This document shows positions 1-5,855 of a stretch of 6,792 nucleotides of DNA, piece after piece (position 1 is the stretch's first letter; the number at the start of each line of letters is the position of its first letter). This DNA comes from Methanosarcinales archaeon. Its GTDB lineage: Archaea; Halobacteriota; Syntropharchaeia; Alkanophagales; Methanospirareceae. Below the pieces are notes generated by a model. The model had not been told where the DNA came from and did no database searches. It worked only from the letters and a program-made list of their open reading frames with translations. Both the position numbers and the translations under genes were made by a program. The stretch covers positions 1 through 6,792 of the forward strand of contig DAOUYX010000086.1 of the NCBI GenBank assembly GCA_030665925.1, in the 5' to 3' direction.

Positions 1-3000
1 GATGATGCGTCTGGTCTGGTCAGGGTCGGTGATTAAAGCGCCTTCGAGCATCGGATAAAGTCTACTTCCGTCCACACTCAGAGCCATCCCTTCAAATCCT
101 CTACTTCGTGGCAGATTTGCATCGGCTGGATCTTCCAGATATGGATTTTGAGGCGACGAGACATTGGGCAACGGAATAGGCGACTCCAATACTTTACCCT
201 CTGCATCCACGTGTAACAAGAAAGGACCGAACTCATCGCCAATCCAGAAGGTCCCATCCTCTATCTGCTGTATAGATTCGATGTCGAAGTCTGCACCCGT
301 CAACAAACGACCTTCCTTGATGGCAGGGTCTACTGAAATCCCGCTGGGTATGCCGTCTTTTGGAGCAGTTCCTTCGACTGGATATTCATCGAGATCGGCA
401 ATGATGGTGAATGGGATCAACTCATCTGAGTCATGCAGGGTGATAAAGCTTTCTACTTCAATTGTACCACTTCCATCTGCGGCTGTTTCAAACTCAGGTC
501 GAACTTCGTATATCCTCAATACGTAATCCTGGGAATTTCCCTGACTACCAAAACCATTATCAGACATAGCGTAGAAAGAGTCGTTTTCTTTCTTTAGAAC
601 TGCCGAAAATCCCTGAACTGGTTGTTTCTCGATAAACGGCGGTAAGACTCCATTAATTGGTCCCTCACCAATAAATTGCCCTGATGTTGGCCCATGAGCA
701 AAGGTGTAGGCAGGAAGCGCCGCCCGTCCAACAAGAATGTCGCCTCCCACTTCCGCAGTCAAGAGAATGCGTCCTTCGACTTCCGGGCTTACTGGGCTGT
801 TCTCTTCAATATATTCACGCAATACATCACAGTCTACAAACCCCAATAAGACGAAATCGGTTCCATTCTGGAACATCATATACCCGTCACCACCTGAATA
901 CAAAAAGTTGTTGGTCACGATGCGATAGGATGCCAGGGGGTCAATTGGCTGATACCCATCCGCCGCTGTCTTTACATCAACGCTTATAATGCGCTCCTCC
1001 CGGTTTTTACTTGGATCCCACGTATATCTCAGCCCGGCTACCTGGGGAAATCTTCCTGACACCTCTTCTACCTTACTTACCCCGTTCTCCAGGGCAGCAA
1101 TAATTTGCTCTCCACTTAGGTTAAATACTGCCAGATAATTCCCAAAGGGCTGCACTTCCATTAGCTTTCCCAGGGTAATATTGCCAGCAGGAATGGATGC
1201 GCGAATACCACCGCCATTCTGAATAGCAATGGTAGCATTAACACAACTTGCCTTTGCCAGCATGGCATCTGTAATCAGATTGCCTAAATTCGTCTCACGA
1301 GTTCTAACATGTGCCCGCTCACCATCAAGATCAACCAGAGTCTCACCTACTACTGTCTCCATCAGCTCCTCTATCGCTTTCTGGTACTCAGCTAACTTAG
1401 CTGCATATTCAGGATCCTCGTCAAACATCTCAACTTCAAGAAGCTCACCACTGTACGTCTGAATAACACCATCTGCATCGAAGGCGACATCGAGCCTGCC
1501 CAAGTACTCTCCATGTCCACCAGCTTGAACCACTATCACGGGCTCATCACCATTGATTACCGTGGGATACGGGTCTGGTACGGTATCACTATGCCCACCA
1601 ACGATAATATCAATCCCTTCCACCTCCTGGGCAAGCGCAATGTCTTCATTCCAGCCCAAATGAGTGAGAGCAATGATTTTATTTATCCCCTGGTCCTCCA
1701 AGGCTGCAACTACTTCTTCAGCCGTAGCGGTATGGTCGTTTATGGTGATGTTATCTCCCGGACTGGAAATGACCGCCGTATCCTCCGTGGTCAAGCCAAA
1801 GATACCATACTGCTCTCCTCCCTTCTCTATGATAACCCAGGGCTCTATCTTCCCTGCTAATTTTGGCTCATCTGAGAAGTTAAAGTTCGCACTGAGGATA
1901 GGGAAACTTGCATTGTCCACAAAGTTAGTCAAATCCTCCGGTCTCGTAGCGAAGTTATCGAACTCATGATTCCCCAGGCACATCGAGTCGTAGCCAAGCA
2001 TATTCATGAACTCCATGTCAGCCATTCCACGGTAAAGGCTGAAATAGAGGGTACCGGTGAAAACATCGCCAGCATCGAGGAGAAAAGCATTATCTGCTCC
2101 TATCTCATCTCGTACTTCTTGCACCGCGGTAGCCCGCCGAGCAATATTATCAAGATGTGCATGGACATCATTTGTATGCAGAATTGTGATGATGTTTCTC
2201 TTAGGCGCTCCAGCCAATTTTATGTATCCACTGTCTTCAACCACCTTTTGCCCTTCTTCGCTCAGCACGAAATCTATGAATGCTTTCTCCAACGGTTCAG
2301 GCTCTCCTTTCGTTATTAGATACAACGTCCTCACGATTGGATAATCCCCGGAAAGAATATTCTTCACCGTCGCTTCAACTCCATCTATCTTAAGAGCTTT
2401 GACCGAAGGGTCAACGTATCCGAGGGAAAGGAAACCAATGCTCTTTTCATCTCTACCGACCGTTGCTCTTACCACGCCATTCGATGACTTCACCGATGCT
2501 TCTTCCGCTATTTCTCGCCCAAACGGCTTCATCACGTATTTTTCGAATACTTCTCTTGTCCCTGACCCTTCTTCTCTTGTTATTATTCGAATCGGTGCAT
2601 CGGCTCCTCCTAATTCCTTCCAGTTCTTTATCTCACCTGCAAATATCTTCGACACATTTTCTATCGTCAGATCACTTACATCGTTATTCGGATGCACAAC
2701 GATAGCAACGCTATCCTTTCCTATTGCCACCGGCTTCAGGTCTGGATACTTCTCCCACTCTTTCGATTTTATGTCTCTCGATGCTGCACCTATGTCTATC
2801 TCGCCTCTGCCTACCGCCTTTACGCCGTGACCCGAACCGCCACCTGAAACTGATATTATCAGTCCGGGATTCTCATCCATGAGAAGCCGTGCACATTCTT
2901 GGTTTATCGGCAGCACGGTTGTAGAACCTGCAATTGCCAATTCGCCCGAAAGTGGTGTTGAAGTTGCTTCAACTGCTTCTGAGACGCCGGTAGCACCAGC

Positions 3001-3078
3001 AATTGCAACTGCTATGATGCACACACTTATAGACGCGAGTGCCAAGATTTTTCCCTTTTCACTTTTGTTTTTGTTCAT
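1..3078 (-). CDS. Secreted PstS-like / UshA-like 5'-nucleotidase / phytase-like esterase fusion (3' end outside window)
   Basis: One uninterrupted frame of 1026 codons runs off the left edge. Residues 1-38 form a signal peptide (Lys-rich start, hydrophobic 11-29, no lipobox). Residues 46-288 are a PstS-type phosphate-binding domain: AGSTT at 50-54, GGGSG at 79-83, Asp95, and R-EEGSGTR at 168-175, matching the phosphate-contacting Ser/Gly/Thr of PstS. Residues 295-530 are a UshA-type metallophosphoesterase: D304-V-H306, AGD338, GN370-H371-EFD374 (metal Asn, catalytic His-Asp dyad), H473, GGH496, GGH522. Residues 545-745 are the nucleotidase C-terminal domain, with NGGGIR at 621-626 and GGDGY at 729-733. 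From about 815 a phytase-like esterase domain begins (GFSAV, AMSDNGFG, WIGDEFGPF, GFEGMAL). All visible motifs are intact. Expected role outside the cell: dephosphorylating nucleotides and other phosphoesters while binding phosphate. The start is set by the AGGAGGTGA at 3099-3091, 12 bases upstream. How it is anchored, if at all, lies beyond the window. Confidence 0.93.
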   Translation of the reverse strand, partial: MNKNKSEKGKILALASISVCIIAVAIAGATGVSEAVEATSTPLSGELAIAGSTTVLPINQECARLLMDENPGLIISVSGGGSGHGVKAVGRGEIDIGAASRDIKSKEWEKYPDLKPVAIGKDSVAIVVHPNNDVSDLTIENVSKIFAGEIKNWKELGGADAPIRIITREEGSGTREVFEKYVMKPFGREIAEEASVKSSNGVVRATVGRDEKSIGFLSLGYVDPSVKALKIDGVEATVKNILSGDYPIVRTLYLITKGEPEPLEKAFIDFVLSEEGQKVVEDSGYIKLAGAPKRNIITILHTNDVHAHLDNIARRATAVQEVRDEIGADNAFLLDAGDVFTGTLYFSLYRGMADMEFMNMLGYDSMCLGNHEFDNFATRPEDLTNFVDNASFPILSANFNFSDEPKLAGKIEPWVIIEKGGEQYGIFGLTTEDTAVISSPGDNITINDHTATAEEVVAALEDQGINKIIALTHLGWNEDIALAQEVEGIDIIVGGHSDTVPDPYPTVINGDEPVIVVQAGGHGEYLGRLDVAFDADGVIQTYSGELLEVEMFDEDPEYAAKLAEYQKAIEELMETVVGETLVDLDGERAHVRTRETNLGNLITDAMLAKASCVNATIAIQNGGGIRASIPAGNITLGKLMEVQPFGNYLAVFNLSGEQIIAALENGVSKVEEVSGRFPQVAGLRYTWDPSKNREERIISVDVKTAADGYQPIDPLASYRIVTNNFLYSGGDGYMMFQNGTDFVLLGFVDCDVLREYIEENSPVSPEVEGRILLTAEVGGDILVGRAALPAYTFAHGPTSGQFIGEGPINGVLPPFIEKQPVQGFSAVLKKENDSFYAMSDNGFGSQGNSQDYVLRIYEVRPEFETAADGSGTIEVESFITLHDSDELIPFTIIADLDEYPVEGTAPKDGIPSGISVDPAIKEGRLLTGADFDIESIQQIEDGTFWIGDEFGPFLLHVDAEGKVLESPIPLPNVSSPQNPYLEDPADANLPRSRGFEGMALSVDGSRLYPMLEGALITDPDQTRRII

Positions 3079-3140
3079 CTTTTTCCTCTTTCACCTCCTA
3101 TTTTTACAACTCCTTTTTTTACTATCGCTTTTCCTCTCAT
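3075..3140 (-). CDS. Possible 21-codon leader ORF coupled to the fusion gene
   Basis: A short ORF starts at 3140 with AGGAGGT (3154-3148) seven bases upstream, which is better SD spacing than the main gene has. It encodes a Lys/Arg/Gly-rich 21-residue peptide (MRGKAIVKKG...) and its TGA overlaps the main ATG as ATGA. The main gene's own SD lies inside it. Stop-start overlap of this kind is typical of translational coupling. No homology is recognised, and the purine-rich sequence could yield such an ORF by chance, so the peptide itself may not matter. The strong SD and exact overlap are what is directly visible. Confidence 0.45.
   Translation of the reverse strand: MRGKAIVKKGVVKIGGERGKR
3091..3099 (-). 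promoter_or_regulatory. Shine-Dalgarno site of the fusion gene, unusually distant
   Basis: AGGAGGTGA is fully complementary to the archaeal 16S 3' end. It is separated from the ATG at 3078 by 12 bases of A/G-only sequence. The phosphatase gene at 5110 has the same motif at the same 12-base distance. Two other SD-like runs lie upstream, AGGAGTT at 3114-3108 and AGGAGGT at 3154-3148, so ribosomes could load at several points in this leader. Confidence 0.75.
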
Positions 3141-3162
3141 TTTTTTTACCTCCTATTCACGA

Positions 3163-3192
3163 ATAAAAAAATAAAGGGGATTTACACCCCCT
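3163..3192 (-). terminator. Hairpin plus U-tract terminator after the phosphatase gene
   Basis: Reading leftward, AGGGG (3192-3188) pairs with CCCCT (3179-3175) across an 8-base loop and is followed directly by a T-rich run (TTTATTTTTTTATT). It begins about 20 bases after the phosphatase stop at 3213. A short stem with a U-tract is consistent with archaeal termination, where the U-tract matters most. It separates the phosphatase from the fusion gene, so the latter probably has its own promoter or depends on read-through. The T-rich run itself (about 3177-3168) is a weak TATA-like candidate for that promoter. Confidence 0.65.
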
Positions 3193-3212
3193 CAGCCACA
3201 AATATTCCTTCT

Positions 3213-3926
3213 CTATTCTCTAAGCACGCACTCATCCACAATCTCGCCAGAGTCGCTTATCGCCTTCAAGGATACCTTGTCTCCATCCACACTGACCATG
3301 CAGTAGTGCTTGCTGGGGTAGAAGCATTTGACGTCACTACTCCACGGTGCTTCTTGTTGCGCATAAAATGGCGCTCCTGCTCCTCCTGATACGATCTGCC
3401 AGACCGGATTGGTAAAGTTAGGATTAAGGGAGCCATCCCGATGTACCGGTGTTTCATTTGTTATAAGCGTTCTGTGGTAATTGTGTTCGTCGCCAAAGAA
3501 TACCGCGACCACCTTACCATTCTGACTGATTGTCTCCCAGAGTGCATCCCTGCGCTCAACCACATATGTCCTGTCTAAGGAACTGCCATTGTAATCCTTG
3601 TTTTCAGAGGGGTCTCCGCCATTGTACCACTGCGCATCATGAGGGTGTCCGCCATTGGGAAATGCGGGCTCATGTGCGAACATAAAGACGTGTTCTACCG
3701 AAGAATCATTCTTCGCATCCGCGAGGACATCCTCAATCCATTCAAGCTGGTTATCCATCACATACCCCTCGAAGTTGCCACCGAAGTCTTCTGGATAGTT
3801 GCACCACCAGTAGTTCGTGTTAAACGCGATGACCCGCGTGTTCCCATAGTCAAAGTAGTAGACGTTCTCCACGTAGCTCGGTGCGGTCGTATTCTCTGGT
3901 GCAGGGAAACTGCTTGCAGGATTCAC
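3213..3926 (-). CDS. Secreted PAP-like metallophosphoesterase, C-terminal part after a frameshift
   Basis: This frame holds the second half of the phosphatase that starts at 5110. The coordinates use a GTG at 3926, but no SD precedes it and the frame is open back to 4031, so it is probably not an independent start. Visible parts, numbered from that GTG: YYFDYGNTRVIAFN (23-36), typical of the calcineurin-like fold strand; a helix around EWIEDVLADA (62-71); FAHEPAFP (83-90), where His85 is a metal ligand; and GDEHNYHR (145-152), which stands for the GHxH metal motif with Asp-Glu inserted before the first His. It ends with a beta-rich tail and TAG at 3215-3213. On its own it lacks the SDCR, GGD and GNHE motifs and could not be catalytic. 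With a single-base correction the two parts give a protein of about 632 residues. Confidence 0.85.
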   Translation of the reverse strand: MNPASSFPAPENTTAPSYVENVYYFDYGNTRVIAFNTNYWWCNYPEDFGGNFEGYVMDNQLEWIEDVLADAKNDSSVEHVFMFAHEPAFPNGGHPHDAQWYNGGDPSENKDYNGSSLDRTYVVERRDALWETISQNGKVVAVFFGDEHNYHRTLITNETPVHRDGSLNPNFTNPVWQIVSGGAGAPFYAQQEAPWSSDVKCFYPSKHYCMVSVDGDKVSLKAISDSGEIVDECVLRE

Positions 3927-3988
3927 AAACTCCTCTGCGAAGATCGCTTCCGCACTCTTATCGCTATCATCATCTTGTTTATCAAATT

Positions 3989-4031
3989 CTATGCCATACT
4001 TGCTTCCATCGTCAAGGCGTCCATCAAAGCC
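3989..4031 (-). other. Frameshift site splitting the metallophosphoesterase
   Basis: The upstream frame ends at TAG (3991-3989), and the downstream frame is closed by TGA at 4034-4032 inside the GNHE codons, so the switch must lie in this 43-base interval. The change needed is -1: one base lost from the gene, or re-reading one base. One extra T in the TTT run at 4028-4026 (reading leftward GCTTTG) would restore a single frame giving GNHEAFDGRLDDGSKYG. One extra base near 4016-4019 (GCCTTG) would give GNHEALMDALDDGSKYG. Both read naturally. No canonical X XXY YYZ slippery heptamer is present. A sequencing or assembly error, a real inactivating mutation or an unusual programmed shift all remain possible, roughly in that order. 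Confidence 0.85.
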
Positions 4032-5110
4032 TCATGATTCCCCATACCCTCGTAGATCGGTATATAGCATCCAATCTGCTCTGTGGCATCCTTCCATGCC
4101 TTAAGCTGCATGCGGTAGTCATCCATGCTCGTGGTGTAGCCATTGATCAGATCACCACCGAAGAGGATGACATCTGCACCGTTGTTGTACGCATCGATCA
4201 TGAAGTGGCTGAGCTTGTGGTAGTTCACGCCAGCAAAGCCTCTCTCTCCACCACCAACGCCCTCTCTGCAATCGGACATTAATGCAAACTCAAACTTTGT
4301 ACTTGTTGGTGTTGGTGCGGTCTTAAAGTGGTACGTCTTAAGGTCTTTTACGTCATCAATGAGTACGTCGTATGTATATTCTGTATTCGGAGAGAGACCG
4401 GAAATGGATATCTCGTGGTGGGTTTTCGATATATCATCAGTGTACGATTCACCATCGATATCCACAGCAGCAGTTGTGGGCACATCTGTTTCCCATGAGA
4501 TTACCGCGCTATCCGTCGTCACTAGGTCCACGAAGGGTCCTTCGGTGACACAAGGTACGAGGTTGTAATCCCCATCAACCCTGAAGTGCCCATCATACAA
4601 TACCGCTGAGGCTTTTTCCGGGTTGTAGAGGTCTATACGATAGCAGATTACACCGCCGTTTTCCTTGAAGTTGCAGACGTCGTAACGTGGACTCTCAAAC
4701 TTGCCTATGTTGATGGTGACACTGTGAGATGTGTTCTCTCCTGTCAGATCTTCGGTAGCCGCTTTTCGATACTGCGGCACTTTTATCTCCTGCTGTGGCA
4801 CATAAAGTCCATAGTACACCTTGGCTTTTGATGTTGGAACTCTCGTATCGAACTGTAGCGTTGCCTTCTTCGCTCCGGCATCAACCGTCACCTCGACTGA
4901 GTCCACCAGAAGGTAATCAGGAGTGTATCCCTTCTGTGGAAGTGCCGGGTATACAGGATTATGCCCCAGGTTACCAGGTTGAGCATACGCTGGCACTACA
5001 AGCACAGAAATCGCTAAAACGGCTATAAAGCATAGTGCCGCAATTGCATTGTTCATTCGTTTGTTTGCAACACTCGGTGATAATATCCTTTTTGCTTTTG
5101 TTTTGTTCAT
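3989..5110 (-). CDS. Secreted PAP-like metallophosphoesterase, N-terminal part up to the frameshift
   Basis: The 373 codons encode a signal peptide (hydrophobic 24-40, likely cleavage after AYA near residue 43), a beta-rich region (about 60-185) of unassigned fold, a purple-acid-phosphatase N-terminal / fibronectin-like domain (190-265, with AVISWETD and GLSPNTEYTYDV), and the first half of a calcineurin-like phosphoesterase domain. Its metal-site motifs are SD280-CR, GGD320-L and GN358-H359-E. The Tyr of classical PAP (GDxxY) is not in place; the nearest is Tyr325, so a different metal pair is possible. The reading frame breaks just after GNHE, and the remaining motifs continue in another frame to 3213. 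Start chosen at 5110 because AGGAGGTGA lies 12 bases upstream; Met19 has no SD. Expected role: hydrolysing phosphomonoesters or diesters outside the cell. Confidence 0.88.
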   Translation of the reverse strand: MNKTKAKRILSPSVANKRMNNAIAALCFIAVLAISVLVVPAYAQPGNLGHNPVYPALPQKGYTPDYLLVDSVEVTVDAGAKKATLQFDTRVPTSKAKVYYGLYVPQQEIKVPQYRKAATEDLTGENTSHSVTINIGKFESPRYDVCNFKENGGVICYRIDLYNPEKASAVLYDGHFRVDGDYNLVPCVTEGPFVDLVTTDSAVISWETDVPTTAAVDIDGESYTDDISKTHHEISISGLSPNTEYTYDVLIDDVKDLKTYHFKTAPTPTSTKFEFALMSDCREGVGGGERGFAGVNYHKLSHFMIDAYNNGADVILFGGDLINGYTTSMDDYRMQLKAWKDATEQIGCYIPIYEGMGNHEALMDALTMEASMA

Positions 5111-5122
5111 TTTTTTTCTTTT

Positions 5123-5192
5123 TCACCTCCTAATTTTTTTTTGAAGGTGATTGTTTACGCGCCCACCCCTAAGCGAGGGCGTCTCAATCACC
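5123..5192 (-). promoter_or_regulatory. Structured leader with a possible SD-sequestering switch
   Basis: In the phosphatase transcript GGTGATTG (5192-5185) pairs perfectly with CAATCACC (5153-5146). Inside that stem ACGCCC (5182-5177) can pair with GGGCG (5164-5160 region), giving a long two-part hairpin. The 3' arm also contains TCACCT (5150-5145), exactly complementary to AGGTGA (5128-5123) within the SD, with a further G-U pair. The two pairings cannot coexist: the long stem frees the SD, and its loss would let the SD be masked. An additional small hairpin, ACCAT/ATGGT (5204-5200 with 5194-5190), competes with the 5' arm. The architecture resembles a translational riboswitch or thermosensor, but no known class is recognised and the ligand is unknown. 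Confidence 0.5.
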
Positions 5193-5194
5193 AT
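5123..5194 (-). CDS. Possible 23-codon leader ORF ending in the phosphatase SD
   Basis: An ATG at 5194 opens a 23-codon frame (MVIETPSLRGG...) whose last codons AGG AGG TGA are the SD of the phosphatase. No SD precedes it, but it lies 22-29 bases downstream of the TATA-like CTATATAG (5223-5216), the spacing expected if transcription starts at this ATG and the message is leaderless. Ribosomes translating it would open the leader hairpin described for the same interval. The peptide resembles nothing I know, and an ORF this short is easily a chance product. Confidence 0.3.
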   Translation of the reverse strand: MVIETPSLRGGRVNNHLQKKIRR

Positions 5195-5214
5195 GATAAA
5201 TGGTCGGAGGATGC

Positions 5215-5230
5215 CCTATATAGGATTTGT
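5215..5230 (-). promoter_or_regulatory. Candidate BRE/TATA promoter of the phosphatase gene
   Basis: ACAAAT (5230-5225) fits the archaeal BRE pattern RNWAAW and is followed by CCTATATAGG (5224-5215), a TATA-like core that is also a perfect 10-base palindrome. Transcription would start near 5194-5190. The AGGA/TCCT arms at 5233-5222 overlap the element, so it could double as an operator. Confidence 0.45.
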
Positions 5231-5489
5231 CCTAATACAATAGGTAGACGTAAGTAATCTATATTTTCAATAAAATCTATATAGAATTTTCGTAACCACA
5301 AGATCACACAACACTTTTTCTTTTTTACGATGCTGTCCTGCAATTGCTTTTGGCACTAAAAATTTTGCTTCTTTTTGGATTTAAAGCCCTACTTTCCTTT
5401 CTTTTTCTCCCAATTTGGGATTGTTAGACAACCTCTTACAAAAAGAAAACCTGTGCTAAAAGAAAAACAAATATATTCTTTTGGTAAAG
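5231..5489. other. AT-rich intergenic stretch without a recognisable gene
   Basis: Apart from the TATA-like element at 5277-5284 this stretch has no supportable ORF, tRNA or repeat array. It is pyrimidine-rich on the plus strand (5311-5410). The only structured item is TCCCAA-T-TTGGGA at 5408-5420, a 6-base inverted repeat with a one-base centre, which could be a protein-binding site but has no adjoining U-tract or promoter. A small RNA gene cannot be excluded from sequence alone. Confidence 0.5.
5277..5291 (-). promoter_or_regulatory. Second TATA-like element upstream of the phosphatase
   Basis: CTATATAG (5284-5277) is preceded on the minus strand by GAAAAT, a BRE-like match, and would place a start near 5255. 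That transcript would include the complete leader hairpin and the proximal TATA region. It sits in an imperfect inverted repeat (AAAAT and ATTTT flanks), so its orientation is ambiguous. I see no experimental-type evidence to prefer it over the element at 5215-5230. Confidence 0.3.
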
Positions 5490-5507
5490 CTTTTTGCGTG
5501 CAAAAAG
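5455..5507 (-). terminator. Terminator of the DUF47 / zinc-ribbon pair
   Basis: Three bases after the zinc-ribbon stop, CTTTTTGC (5507-5500) and GCAAAAAG (5497-5490) form a perfect inverted repeat around two bases; in RNA this gives about six pairs and a small loop. A T-rich run, TTTGTTTTTCTTTT, follows at about 5472-5459. The stem is weak in G+C, but hairpin plus U-tract right behind a stop codon supports the call. Confidence 0.5.
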
Positions 5508-5509
5508 GT

Positions 5510-5830
5510 TTACGTGCATTTCTCTATCCATAAGAACTCGTCCCCTATCTCCCCCCTCAAAACCGCAATGAGTTCTTGTTCATATTCAAGAAGCAAGGTA
5601 TTATCAACGATTTCATACCTGTGCAACAGATACTTTATACGCAACCAGAGAACATATTCCTGGAAGGGCGAGAGTGCCTCATTCGGAAAAGCAGGTGTTC
5701 CTATCTCACCTCTACATTGGTCACATATATACCTCTCCGGGTTATCCAAAACTCTCTTCCAGCCGTGTGGCATTTTTCCACTTATTATTACTTTCCCACA
5801 TCCACCGCAAAGATACGTCTTTCTATCCAT
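5510..5830 (-). CDS. Small zinc-ribbon protein, function unknown
   Basis: The 106-residue product begins with a four-cysteine zinc-binding pattern: C8-x2-C11 in a LCGGCGKV knuckle and C36-x2-C39 in YICDQC. The rest (from about 55) is predicted helical and mixed-charge, with a lone Cys105 near the end. There is no signal peptide or membrane segment, so it is cytoplasmic. I do not recognise a named family. The start at 5830 is preferred because AGGTCA lies 9 bases upstream and leaves a 25-base gap after the DUF47 stop. An in-frame ATG at 5872 would add 14 residues and overlap the DUF47 gene by 17 bases, but has no SD. Close spacing and shared strand indicate co-transcription with the DUF47 gene, suggesting a partner or regulatory role in phosphate uptake. 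That is inference. Confidence 0.75.
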   Translation of the reverse strand: MDRKTYLCGGCGKVIISGKMPHGWKRVLDNPERYICDQCRGEIGTPAFPNEALSPFQEYVLWLRIKYLLHRYEIVDNTLLLEYEQELIAVLRGEIGDEFLWIEKCT

Positions 5831-5855
5831 TTTTCTTTGACCTGAGGATATGCAG

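Noticed and set aside
164..3389. Numerous plus-strand open frames of 60-145 codons
   Set aside because: They lie opposite the long minus-strand genes, lack SD sites and have Ser/Pro/Leu-rich, low-complexity translations typical of antisense shadows.
3925..3991. TAG at 3991-3989 read through as pyrrolysine
   Set aside because: Continuing in the same frame reaches TGA about 22 codons later and gives no phosphoesterase motifs; the conserved second half lies in a different frame, so a frameshift explains the data and read-through does not.
3989..4036. Canonical -1 slippery site for programmed frameshifting
   Set aside because: I looked for an X XXY YYZ heptamer in the zero frame between the GNHE codons and the TAG and found none; GCTTTG and GGGGAAT do not fit the pattern.
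5408..5420. TCCCAATTTGGGA as a terminator
   Set aside because: The stem has only six pairs around one base, which is not a workable RNA loop, and no U-tract follows on either strand; at best a protein site.
5301..5509. tRNA, CRISPR repeats or an insertion element in the intergenic gap
   Set aside because: No cloverleaf, no regularly spaced direct repeats, no terminal inverted repeats and no transposase-like frame are visible.
5481..5845. Plus-strand ORFs opposite the zinc-ribbon gene
   Set aside because: The minus-strand reading has a clear CxxC...CxxC pattern, an SD and operon spacing; the plus-strand translations show no motif.
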